Positions 45,657 to 55,758 of a DNA stretch of 64,000 nt are shown here, in pieces. The notes beneath the pieces are model-generated. The model had not been told where the DNA came from. It made no database searches and was given only the letters and a program-made list of their open reading frames with translations. The stretch is from Reticulascus tulasneorum (lineage: Eukaryota > Ascomycota > Sordariomycetes > Glomerellales > Reticulascaceae): positions 3,348,001 through 3,412,000 of the forward strand of contig LSAX01000002.1 in NCBI GenBank assembly GCA_001557505.1, given 5' to 3'. The stretch's first letter is position 1. Every line of letters starts with the position of its first letter. Made by a program: the position numbers and the translations under genes.

Positions 45657-45778
45657 GGTTGATTATCACTAAGGTGCCTACTTAAGGCAGTCAACGGAAC
45701 CAACTTGGCTCCTTTATCAAACGCTAGTCCTCGGCAACTAGAATCAACTCGTTGTTATCCATAACTTAAACCGCTGCG

Positions 45779-46752
45779 ATGGCCCCCAGAATCCTTTGGA
45801 TTGGCTTAGGAAATATTGGTCGGGTTAGTCTGGCCGCTTCGCAATGTGATGAATCAAGATGCTGATGTTGGCCATGCAGGGCATGTGCAAGAACCTCGTG
45901 GAGAAGGGAAGCCTCGACAAGCCCCTGCTTGTGTATAACCGGACAGTCAAGCGAGCTACAGACCTGGGCAACAGCCTTCCAGCAGGAAAGACCGAAGTTG
46001 CCGAGTCACTTAACATTGGCATCTCCAAGGCAGATATTATCTTCTCTTGCCTGGCCAACGATCAGGCCGTCCGGGAGACATATGCAACAGCGGTCCAAGG
46101 CGATATTAGAGGGAAAGTCTTCGTCGACTGCTCTACCATTGCTCCCGGAGTCACCGAAGAGATTGCCAAGACGGTTCTCGATCACGGGGCAGAGTTTGTC
46201 TGCGGTCCTATTTTTGGTGCTCCCGCGGTTGTGGCTGCAGGGAAAGCAATATTCGTACTGGCAGGTCCAAAGGCATCAACAGCAAGAGTGCGGCCATACA
46301 CCAGCATTATCGGAGGGGGGGAGATCGATATGTCCGATGAGCCTTACGGAAGGGGTTCGACGTTGAAGCTGCTCGGTAACACCGTTATCCTGGGTATGGT
46401 TGAGCAGCTCTCGCAGACATGCACGGTCGCTGAGAAGTCGGGTCTGGGAACTGATTATGTCCAGAAATTCGTAGAGGCTCTATTTCCAGGCACCCCCTAT
46501 ATTGGATACTTTCACCGGATGCTCAGCGGCGATTACTATAAGAGGGAGGAGCCATTGTGTTGCGTCGACTTAGCCAGAAAAGATGTAAAGCATGCACTAG
46601 CTATAGCTAAAGATGCCGGCGCTCAGCTGCAGATGATCGAGATTGCCGATAAGCACCTCCAAGCTGTCCAGAAGCATGCAGGTCGGTCAGGAGACATAGC
46701 TGGGGTTTATGGTGCTGTGCGACAGGAGGCAGGCTTAAAGTTTGAGAATTAG
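45779..46752 (+). CDS. NAD(P)-dependent beta-hydroxyacid dehydrogenase (6PGDH superfamily)
   Basis: Two exons, 45779-45823 and 45880-46752, about 305 residues. Splicing completes the Rossmann motif GLGNIGRGMCKNLVEKG; without it the first exon runs into a stop. Further features are LVYNRT, DIIFSCLANDQAVRE, and KVFVDCSTIAPGVTEEIAK. GAEFVCGPIFGAPAVVAAG stands where relatives have DAPVSGG. GRGSTLKLLGNTVILGMVEQ supplies the catalytic Lys and the conserved Asn, and SGLGTDY follows. The C-terminal helices (ARKDVKHALAIAKDAGAQLQ) form the second domain. Relatives reduce or oxidise beta-hydroxyacids such as 3-hydroxyisobutyrate or glyoxylate. The altered substrate loop means I cannot name the substrate. 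It stands beside repeat debris and is divergent from N-acetylglutamate synthase. Confidence 0.87.
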
Positions 46753-47225
46753 CATGTCGATAGATTTGACTTTGTGTAAGTGGCATTCGCAAGTCTGTCA
46801 CACGCTCAGTACCAGTATCAGCGAGACGAGAGGCATAAGACGATGTTGGCATAGGCAGTAGAGAAAACATCTGCAATTTGAAATCTTCCAGTCCCGCACC
46901 TTATTCGGAAATAGTCTTTCCATTGGTGTGAGAGTAGGTGCAATATATCTTGATGTTGGGTGATTTTGCTGCTAGTAATTAGCCTTAGGTACCTGGGTAC
47001 GCGCAGAGTTGCGGTGGAGCCTTCGATGACTAATCATAACTTGGCATCAGCGTTCCGATCTTTGGACCTGAGCTTCCTCTCATTCTTTATTGGGCCATTA
47101 GATGCGGCTTCCGACAGCAAGGCAACGACTATCAACCGAACCCACGTCAACCTCAACATCGAGACTCAGTGCATCGTTTTATTCGTTGCTTTCCATCCGA
47201 AAATCATCGGGAGTACAGCAACAAA
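46753..47225. other. Upstream region of the V-ATPase subunit e gene
   Basis: About 470 bp; the open frames are chance. No RNA gene or repeat seen. Confidence 0.45.
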
Positions 47226-47557
47226 ATGGCTCAAGGGTTCGACCTTCATTCCTCCATCCTACATGTCCAGCTTGCTCACATCGCAAACAGTTACAGCATC
47301 TTCATTGGACTGGTCATAGTCGTCGCCCTATCTGTGGCAGCATGGTTCTTCTCCCCCAAAGGCGAAAATCAAGTGTAATGGTCCCCTATTCCTCTTTTCT
47401 GGACGCAAGGGCGGTCGCTAACTGGGATAACAGGCTTTGGAGATCTTCCCTCATTCTCTCCTTCGCCAGCTGCTACCTCATGTGGGCACTTACCTTCCTC
47501 GCACAGCTTCACCCCCTGATTGTGCCTCGACGTTCCGACTTGAGATACGTGGACTGA
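47226..47557 (+). CDS. vma9: V-type proton ATPase subunit e (Vma9)
   Basis: Small hydrophobic subunit of the membrane V0 sector, needed for assembly of the vacuolar proton pump. Three exons, 47226-47236 (11 nt), 47291-47374 and 47434-47557; about 72 residues. The product reads MAQGYSIFIGLVIVVAL, SVAAWFFSPKGENQVLWRSS, LILSFASCYLMWALTFLAQL, HPLIVPRRSDLRYVD. Two membrane spans with the conserved WFFSPKGENQ and WRSSLILSFASCYLMWA motifs match fungal subunit e in length and order. The first exon carries only Met-Ala-Gln and two bases of Gly. The gene is too small and too split to be found as one long open frame. It is convergent with ARV1. Confidence 0.93.
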
Positions 47558-47845
47558 TACCTGGGTTGGCCGTGGACTCGAAGGGAATGTGGAAGCTATG
47601 GAATGTAACATTATGGTCTGCACATATTTAATACGGCGTTATGCATTGGTCGGTCATACAGAGGCAAGAATTGATGGGCCTATACCTCTGTTCCTCGCGT
47701 GCGCGCTCTCTCTACTAATGCGCCTGAGGGTCTCACCGTGGATGACTGGCTGGCCTGCAATACTGATATTGTCTGTTTTCACCACGGTTCTACTATCGGG
47801 CATCTCGGGGTATCTATATGAAACAACCATGCGACCATTGCCACA

Positions 47846-48841
47846 TTATCCAACTGCCAACTGACTAGCCCAGTCCCTTATATATATCAGCAAAGCCCAC
47901 AGTGCCTTGCCATCCGCCGCGACGCTCGTCTCTCCGATCGAATCGACACCATGCAGGCCCGCAGCCCATAACACAGCACGGCCAACCGCCCAGCGAGCTA
48001 CTGCGCCTGTGGTCGCCAAAAGAGCCGCAACGCCATACCCACAGTCCAGGAGGATTTTCAAGGCCTCGACATTATTGGCTACTACAGCCCAACCAAGCGA
48101 CCGGGCCGCGGCAGGGACATCGTACTCCCAGATCACCATCAATATTGGGAACAGCTTTGTGGATGAAGATACAAGCAAGGCGGTTGACACAGAGTTCGGC
48201 CTCGAGTACCGTGGGAGCATGCCGAGTGCATTTAGGGGCGAAAGTCGGGAGGAGGTGAGGAAACGAATGCTGAAGTGGAAAGCGAGTGTCGAAAGACCAC
48301 AGAGGATTACTGTGTTTCACAATGTAAGCCACGATGCCATGAGTAGCTTGCGGGTGGAGGGTGGCCAGATACACATACAGAAGAATAGATATTGAGACAC
48401 AATTGATTGCTGTGCCAAACTGCCCAAATTGCTGCCCTCTTCCAGCGCCGAGCCCGGGACCGTCTGCTTCTCGATGCGCGCCCAAGTAAGATAGACATCA
48501 AACAGCAACAACAGAATGCCGAGCCGTACAATCGAGGACTTACAAAGACTGATTAGCTGAGATAAAAAGGGGTTATGATGGCCGCCGACACTACTCACGT
48601 CGAAGCGATCGTCATCCTTCATTAAGGTGTTGTGCAGCAAATGCCTGTAAACCTGGGGCTTGATCAAGACCAGATCGATGAAAAGGACAACGAAATCGTG
48701 CTCAACATATTTGTCGCAGAATCGGCCGCAGTTCTTGCACACGGTCAGGCGGATGTTGTGCCCGCTGGACTTGTCGCCAGCACCTGAGTATTGTGTCCAT
48801 AACGTCTTGACAGGATGCCGGCACTCGATGCAGATGGGCAT
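47846..48841 (-). CDS. arv1: ARV1 lipid-homeostasis protein of the ER
   Basis: ER membrane protein needed for sterol and sphingolipid distribution and for GPI-anchor intermediate transport. Three exons, 48841-48599, 48538-48379, 48309-47846; about 288 residues. The Arv1 homology domain has a zinc-ribbon-like set: CIEC (Cys 4, 7) and CKNC (Cys 35, 38), then FCDKYVEHDFVVLFIDLVLI and KPQVYRHLLHN. After the first intron comes SSIVRLGILLLLFDVYLTWA. The second intron splits QYLFF and LILCGLSTLAFHFSIRFL. The C-terminal spans include ALLVSSSTKLFPILMVIWEY and WAVVANNVEALKILLDCGYG. The second exon's acceptor is an unusual TTTGTAAG, chosen because it alone keeps phase. Its link to GPI anchors echoes MCD4 in the same window, but they are not adjacent. 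Confidence 0.92.
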
Positions 48842-49340
48842 TCTGACGTGATCCTGGCCTCGAACAGAGAGACCAATACTGATAGACCCGTTTGCGTCTG
48901 TAATTACCGCATTCGTGATGTGCGGGAGCTTCGGTGGGAAGATGCTACAATGCGAGGATTGAGAAACGCGGTTGAATCTTTTGGATTCTTATCGGCGATA
49001 AGGATAAATAGTATGCATCTTGAAGCTTCGACACTCTGCAAGAACCCCATGACGTACCGGGATCACAAGTGGTAAGCAACACAGTTTAGGAGACATTCAT
49101 TGTTCAAAACTGGGCACTGTAACTAATTGAGGCTAGCTAAAATGTAAATTTCGAATGAAGAAAGCATACAGATTCATCATGATCTCGCTGCTGTATGCAA
49201 AGGTACAATCCCTCTAAAGGCGAGCCAAAACCATATATACAGGATACCCTTTCCGCCAACGCCTTCGCCTTTAATGCACTCAGCATCGATATGGCCCAAT
49301 GCAGCTCTTAGATAAGCACCGATGTTGTCCACGTCCCGGG
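48842..49340. other. Upstream region of ARV1
   Basis: About 500 bp between two minus-strand genes. Nothing recognisable. Confidence 0.5.
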
Positions 49341-51299
49341 CTAATCAGCCTTCTCGCCCTTGGAAACAGCTGCAGTGCTTCCAAGGTTTCTCACTCGGAC
49401 AGACCCTTCGCCTTCACTACGTCCTGATGAGCCGAATGCTGCTGAACTCAGCAGACCAGAGGTTGTATCCCCACCCGCAGGGCCGAGGATTCTTCCGTCA
49501 TCGCTGTTTGTATCGGCCAATTCTATCAGATCAAGATCTTCTGGCTGTCGAGTTCGACTTCCTAGGATAGGGGTGCTTGGCCGCTTCGCAAAGGCGCCTC
49601 GCAGCCATGTCTCCACGGCTGCGGCAGCGCGGTCGATACCAGTGCCTTGCCGGTAGCTCGAACTGTGGTTTTGTCCTTCGTCAAAAGGGCTTTCGACTAT
49701 ACCGGCGGAATCCTGCCTGAATCCGAAATTTGCCGTTTCCGAGCCCATGACAGACATGGAAGGAAGTGACTCGATGTTCAAGCCGGGAATATGTTTCTTC
49801 GTCCAGGAGTTGAAATAGTCTTTCTCAGGGCCTGGAGCTCGTACACTTTTCCCAAGTGATCCAACCCCCCCTGGCCGCCGCATCCACGCTGGTCTGCTCT
49901 CGGCCTCAACACTGCCCATTCTACTCCTCGTAGAAGCTGGAGTCGATCGGCCCGGAGGACCGTGTAACTGCGGACGAGTGCTGAGTAGGCTCTGTCGCCG
50001 AGAAGAAGGCCCGCTCCCATGATCTGGAGTTTCAGCATGGCCAGGAGCAGCACCCAGGTTATCGAAGGATTGTCGCGGCGTGGAAAGAGTAGAAACTGTT
50101 TGAATACTCTTCTTCCGTCTGGGAGGAAAATACCCCATAGTTTTCCTGGATACTCGGCCAATCTCCACTGGTTGAGGGTGAGAATCTAGCGTAACCCACC
50201 GCACATGTGTCCACGGCAGTTCCTGATCGTCCCCTTTAAGTCGTTCCTGAGATGATCCATTGGTGGGCAGGCTGAAGAAATCGACTTGTTGCTGTTGAGA
50301 CGGCGAGGGTCCATTTCGTTCCTGACTGCCAAGTGGTTCTGGTGTAGGCGCCAGAAGATCAACGCCTTGGCCATGATAAGATGGCGGTTCTGAAGGTCGC
50401 CCCCTGATTTCGCATGCGTCTACCGGGAGGGCAAGCCACCTGCGTACCTGAATGTTGTCTCTCGACCACAAGCCATTGGCTTTTCTGAACGCGTCCTCGC
50501 GGCATTTATATCTTACCACAATACCGGCGTATGTATCAGTTGGCTGCACGTGGTGTATGTATGCAAGATATTCTTGTGCCTCCTGCTCTTCAGGCGCATT
50601 CCGAGTAATATCATCCGAGGTCCTCCGCTTGAACTTCCCCGCCACATCTAATCCGCCGTTGACGCCTTCGTGGCTCTCCAGAACGCTCGCCGTCCTCACG
50701 GCTTTCAAAGCAGCGTCCCTCTTGGCCATGGATCCGGCCGCGATGTCCTGGACTCCAGGCCGTGCGGTTGACGGAGGTTCAGGACCCCAGGATCCCAAGG
50801 GCTTTGGTGGTGTATTGCCGAACTCCCTCCTTAACTGTTGTGTTCTTGATTGAGCCCCATTCCTACTATTACTCAATGGGCCCCAGCCAGTATCGTCTGA
50901 GCTACCGCCGCCTGTCAGGAGCGAAGACGCAAATCCCTGCACAGAAGCCCAACTTTGCGACCATGACGTATCCAAAAATGCGCGACTCGAGTTCGCTGCT
51001 CCAGGACTCGCTCGTCGGCTAGTCGAGAGTCTGCCATCGGTACGGGCAGTGCGGCTGGCGCTCAGGTAGCTCGATGGGAGAGGGCTCACATCACGGTTTG
51101 ATGCATTGCCAGATTCAGACGCAAAGGCGGACTTAGGTGTGGAGGTAGGTGAGGCTGTCTGCACCGAATCGTCCTCGGTGCTGATCAGCCGGCGATTGCG
51201 TGGCCGGATGATGCTGGAATCGGGATCGTGGCTGGGAGGAAGGAGAGCCGACGATGCCATGTGGGATGCTGTCCGCGCTGGTTTGATCGAGTTTGGCAT
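49341..51299 (-). CDS. Intracellular LysM-domain protein
   Basis: Single exon, about 652 residues from ATG 51299 (MPNSIKPARTASHM); a second ATG at 51260 (MASSALLPPS) is an alternative start. There is no signal peptide, so unlike secreted LysM effectors it should stay inside the cell. One LysM domain lies at about residues 248-298: YIHHVQPTDTYAGIVVRYKC, REDAFRKANGLWSRDNIQVR, RWLALPVDACE. It fits the eukaryotic LysMD-type class whose role is poorly known. The rest is Ser/Pro-rich and probably disordered, with a basic PPRRKKS patch and a conserved-looking WMRRPGGVGSLGKSVRAPGP block followed by DYFNSWTKKHIPGLN. The tail includes AAAAVETWLRGAFAKR. The domain call is good; function is unknown. Confidence 0.83.
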   Translation of the reverse strand: MPNSIKPARTASHMASSALLPPSHDPDSSIIRPRNRRLISTEDDSVQTASPTSTPKSAFASESGNASNRDVSPLPSSYLSASRTARTDGRLSTSRRASPGAANSSRAFLDTSWSQSWASVQGFASSLLTGGGSSDDTGWGPLSNSRNGAQSRTQQLRREFGNTPPKPLGSWGPEPPSTARPGVQDIAAGSMAKRDAALKAVRTASVLESHEGVNGGLDVAGKFKRRTSDDITRNAPEEQEAQEYLAYIHHVQPTDTYAGIVVRYKCREDAFRKANGLWSRDNIQVRRWLALPVDACEIRGRPSEPPSYHGQGVDLLAPTPEPLGSQERNGPSPSQQQQVDFFSLPTNGSSQERLKGDDQELPWTHVRWVTLDSHPQPVEIGRVSRKTMGYFPPRRKKSIQTVSTLSTPRQSFDNLGAAPGHAETPDHGSGPSSRRQSLLSTRPQLHGPPGRSTPASTRSRMGSVEAESRPAWMRRPGGVGSLGKSVRAPGPEKDYFNSWTKKHIPGLNIESLPSMSVMGSETANFGFRQDSAGIVESPFDEGQNHSSSYRQGTGIDRAAAAVETWLRGAFAKRPSTPILGSRTRQPEDLDLIELADTNSDDGRILGPAGGDTTSGLLSSAAFGSSGRSEGEGSVRVRNLGSTAAVSKGEKAD

Positions 51300-52512
51300 T
51301 CTCAAGGGAAACTCAGCGACCTCGATGAGAAGTGGCCGAGGAATTTAGACGTTGGCATCAGCGCGAGGGTTCTATCATTGGAGTATCGCGATGCTATCCG
51401 TTCTAGAATCGATGGCGCCGGAATGGCGAAGAGAGCCTGTAGTTGGTCCAGGGATCCGTCTCCGATGGGGATTGAGGACGATCGGGGAACTCGGCGCAAG
51501 GATAGCGGTTATCATTGACCGAGAAATGGGCCTAATCCGATATTGAATTGCTGTAGACGATGAACATCCATGGGCGGCGTGGACGACGTAACTTTCCTGT
51601 TCCACCCTTTGGACCAAGGGGTGAGCATAAGAAGTGGCTTTCATCAACAGTCCAGGCTACCTCCTACGGGGGGTATGAGCGCCTATTCTTAAGGTAAGGA
51701 ATTAGCATAAGAAGTGGCTTTCATCAACAGTCCAGGCTACCTCCTACGGGGGGTATGAGCGCCTATTCTTAAGGTAAGGAATTAGTGGGAGACGCGCTAA
51801 TTAACTGGCACCCGACCACCTTAGCTGACACCTGACATGACACCATGGTACGGGCCGGAAGTGGTAGGCCCGGAGGGTGAACAAACGACCTAGGTACCTA
51901 TCTAATAAGGTGCTGGACTACTATACTTACCTGATACGTAAGGTAGTACAGATAAATGTGCTCATTTTACCTAAGGTAGAAGGGCTTGACCACTGCACTC
52001 TTTATTTAATATTTTCGAAGCTCCTTGCAAATGTGAACTTGAGCAAGGTAATTCAGAACCCTGATTACACTGATGGCGTTGCAATGCATCCTCGACCACT
52101 ATGACTTGGATCTGTTCTAGTTTGCCGACCTGTTCGTTCTAGATACCAAAAATGGCCTTTGGTTCTTGGATACGTGATATCTCATGAGTTTGGCCCCTGT
52201 GGGAGGTGCCAACTAAGTGTTGATATTCATGCTTTGGGAGCATTTTGTCTCATCACGTAGATGATTATTGTCAAAACATGGCTGCATACGCCATGGACAA
52301 CACCACCAGAAAACAATTTGACGCTCATGCTATACAAAAGCCCAGTAACGGCCGAGACATTGTGTTCCGCCGGTTGCACCAAAACACCACCCCCTATTAC
52401 TGCCAAAATTTGCAGGCCGTTGTACCAGCTCACGATGCCATGCGACCGCTGTATCCTGCCAGTTCGAACATGCGCACAACCATCATATACATCATGACTA
52501 GACCTCTGAGGA
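51300..52512. other. Intergenic region with a tandem duplication
   Basis: About 1.2 kb upstream of the LysM gene and downstream of the FarA-type gene. It contains the 80-bp duplication listed separately and AT-rich sequence with CTACCTAGG-like tracts. No coding gene supported. Confidence 0.5.
51626..51785. repeat. Exact 80-bp tandem duplication
   Basis: Positions 51626-51705 and 51706-51785 are identical over all 80 bases and directly adjacent. The unit begins CATAAGAAGTGG and ends GGTAAGGAATTAG. Confidence 0.95.
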
Positions 52513-55500
52513 TTAGCCAATGGGCAGATCTATATTCATCCCAGCCAAGTCGCCATTGTTGATACCAAAGAATTGGAACCTGCAAGTAGACGCAATTAGA
52601 TATCAGTCCACTGTGGCCAGGGAGTGCGCGAGACTTACCAGTCTTCAACATTTAAGGTGTTTGGAGCTGCCTGTCCCTGGGCCGAACCCGTACTCCAGCT
52701 GTCGCTGGGGCTCTGGCTGTCAGGCATCATTCCATCGAAATTCGCCTGCCACAAATTGGTGTGGCCTTGCCCATGTTGAAAACCCGAGAGGCCGGGTTGG
52801 ATAAGGTTATTCCCTTGCAAGCCTGGGCTTCCGCTAATGCCGGTTTTGTTTGGCGGGCGTTGCTGGAATTGGGTCTGATTCTGGCCTTGCAAATTGTTTT
52901 GCATGCTGTTCTGCAAGTTCTGGCTCTGCATATGCGCCATAAGATTGGGGTCGAGATTCTGATGGGGGTTCTGATTAGGCGCTACGTTAGGGAATGCTGG
53001 CATACTAGCACTGTCGGGGAAGAGCTGATCTGGCTGGAAGTTCTCCCATAGTGATTGCGAGATGTTTGGGGAGTTACGTGTCACCAGGTATAGGTCTGGT
53101 GGTGTGGTCGGAGCAGAAAAGGAGGGATTAAACGGGGTGACTGGTCGTGTCTGTGGCCGAGAGGACGTTCCGCCCATGAAGGTATCGGCGGTTTGCCGGG
53201 CTTGGGGTTGGGGGGAAGTAATTGGCGGTGGCATTGAGTGCGTGTTCAACGGCGCATCGCTTCTCGTTCCAAGACTTGGCGTTTGGGGCCGGGAACGTTC
53301 GTAAGACTCCTGCGCAGTCGGAGTGTTGACACTGAAATCGATTGCCATGTCGTCATATTTCCTCTTGGGCACTTCCTGGGACCGTGACTGCTGCTGTTGT
53401 TGGTGCTGCTCCAGCTGGGCAAGGCTTTGCAGAGCCTTTTTATGCCTCTTCCCAGGTGCTTTTTGGAGTCGCTCTTCGAGAACCTTGTTTCCAATAATCG
53501 ACTCGAATAAGGTGTACACCATCTTGCCCACCAGCCATACTCGAGATACCTCCTTCAGAGCCTGCATACAAGCACGCATCCTATCCTGAGTCACCTGTTG
53601 GATCGAGGGGACCGGCGATCTCATCTGATAGACGTGCATTATGAGCGCGGAAAACAGGCTGTAAACCACGAAAGCTGGGCAATACCGAAGCTCTTCATGA
53701 GTGGCGAGGTTTTCGATGATCGACGTGATCATCGCCGCTGCTTGAAATGCAATATTCCGTGAAGGGTACGGCGAGTCATCGGGGAATCTCTGGGCGCTGT
53801 TGGGAGGCATATGTGCTCGGTGCAGTAGACAGAGTGTGGTATAGTAGTTGGAGTGGAGCAAGGCCGACCAGAAATGATGTCGTGCCGGTTCCCAGTAGAC
53901 TATTTTTGGGCAGTTTTGAAGCCAGTCTGCCAGGGCCATGTCGCTGTGTGTCAGGTCGATAGCATTGCGCTGCCGTCCTTTGGACGCCACTGAATACTGT
54001 TGCGACAGAACTAGTCCCATGATCTCGCAGAGTTTTACGTACTGCATAAAGAACTGAACGTGAATCGGGTCCGGCGGGTACTCGCTTGACCGGTCTGCCT
54101 CATCCTCGATAAAGTCATCCTCCGTGAGCATTTCCACGTCGGAGTCGTCCAGGTTGATGTGCACCGGACGTCCAAGGGCGACTGCGACAGATCGATCGCG
54201 CGTGAACAGCGTCCACCAGATTCGCTTCCAAAGTCGCTTGTCAGACCGGCTGAGCTGCGACTGCTCGACACTCCGGTGCATACCAGAGCCTTGGGCAACG
54301 ATCGTTGCAACCCTGCTCCAGTAGAAGACGTTTTTAGTAACATCTTCGGGCCCTTCCCAGTACCAGCCCATTAGGAGCAGCGATTGCACTATGGTAACCC
54401 TGTCGTCTTCGTAATTTGCATCGTAGAGGGCCTTTGCTCTCTTGTAGAAAGTAAGTGCAGCAGGAGTGGTTGAACCGTTGGCGTCCATGAGTTGTGGATT
54501 TGTACAAACTCGCGATCCGGCAAGCAGGATGGCTTGAAGCAGCAGTAGCGAAGGTGGATTCTTGGGATCCCGGTACTGCCTCATGAACCGTGTCCGGTTG
54601 ATGACCGGTACAATGGGATGCACCCATTTGAAGTACGAGTCGATTAGCTCATCGCACAAAGATCTCGGCGGCAGGAGAAAGGCGCCTCTTTGATGCAGAA
54701 TATCGATCTCGACATTATCTAGCTCTGTGAGCCTCGCTCTCGAGCCCCTCACATTTTCAGGCAGCGGGTAATGGACAACGTCGGATGAGCCCTGACGGTC
54801 GTGGACGAGGAGAGTGAGGTTGGAGGACTCTCCAAGATATGCGACTCTGCCAGCTTCGGTGATTGGGGCACGTGTGAACTTTGGCTTCATAACCAGATTG
54901 AGATACGTTCCGTTGTCCACTTCTTCTTTTCTTGCCTGTGCCTCCGTGTACGAGGTAGACGGCGTTCCCTCAGTCGAATGATATACAGTAGGTGCTCGGG
55001 GAGCGAAGGTACCGGGACCAGGGCCGGGGGCGGGGGCGGGACCAGAGCTGCTGGATGCACGAGGAGATCGTTCTTCGACTGTATCGCCTTTTTCGCTATA
55101 ACAGAGGATTAGCCCCTGGTCTAGGTTATGACCGGTATTGCCAAACTTCGCCCGTACCTGTCTGAGTCTCTAGCCTGGCCTGAGCTCTGGGGCTTTTTTC
55201 GTTTCGGTGAGGGGATGCGACATTCGATCTGGAAGGCGACGCAGTTCGTACATGGGACACCGAGGCTGGCGGCATCACATCGCACCTGTCATGTCTGTTA
55301 ATGGCGACCGCTAACACGACTAGCAGCTGGGAAAACAGGTGCAGCTTCTAGCTACTTGATGGGAGTCTGAGTTATACCTTTCTTGCGTGACAGGTCTGGG
55401 AAGATCAGAATGGTTAGCTCCAGTACTGTATGGCCAGCAACGCGGCAGCGGTCCTTTGGTGATCCCGCATGGAGTGATGCCTCGGCTCGTTCAAGCCTAA

Positions 55501-55758
55501 TAGGTATGGTGGGGAGACTTAGCAACTACATACCTCACATGCTCTTGAAGCTCTTTGTCTTTACATAAAATGTGGCATTAGTCCATGCTTCGATTCTCGA
55601 ATGCGCAGGAGGGATTTGGCAAACCTCCGAAAACTTGGGCCACCGGGCACGTTCGACGCAGATGTGCTTCCACCTGGGGGATTCGTCCCCGCTTGCGACG
55701 GAGAGCTGGAATGCCGTGTTTGCGAGGCGGCGTCCCCGGAGGACATATCAACGTCCAT
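52513..55758 (-). CDS. farA: Zn2Cys6 transcription factor, FarA/CTF1 type
   Basis: Nuclear activator of fatty-acid catabolism and cutinase genes in Aspergillus (FarA/FarB) and Fusarium (CTF1). Six exons, 55758-55625, 55558-55534 (25 nt), 55395-55378 (18 nt), 55285-55158, 55095-52639, 52579-52513; about 942 residues. The zinc cluster is pieced together over exons 2-4, RQRASRACETCHARKVRCD then AASLGVPCTNCVAFQIEC, with Cys at about 52, 55, 62, 71, 74, 81. A basic RIPSPKRKK follows. The fungal-specific TF domain includes HPIVPVINRTRFMRQY, LQAILLAGSRVCTNPQLMD, FYWSRVATIVAQGSGMHRS and RLWKRIWWTLFTRDRSVAVA. The C-terminal third is rich in Gln, Asn and Pro, ending in NVEDWFQFFGINNGDLAG across the last intron. 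I cannot decide between FarA and FarB. Confidence 0.92.

Larger units (their letters stand above)
43969..45778. other. Repeat-bearing AT-rich intergenic region
   Basis: About 1.8 kb between divergent genes. It holds the 180-bp direct repeat and the inverted-repeat element listed separately, plus TA-rich sequence (45470-45620) of the kind RIP mutation leaves. No coding gene supported. Confidence 0.6.

Noticed and set aside
47589..47864. 91-codon hydrophobic open frame on the plus strand
   Set aside because: Sits in the 3' regions of VMA9 and ARV1 and overlaps the end of ARV1; hydrophobic stretch alone is not enough support.
47907..48395. 162-codon open frame on the plus strand
   Set aside because: Antisense shadow of ARV1 exons, whose minus-strand reading has clear family motifs.
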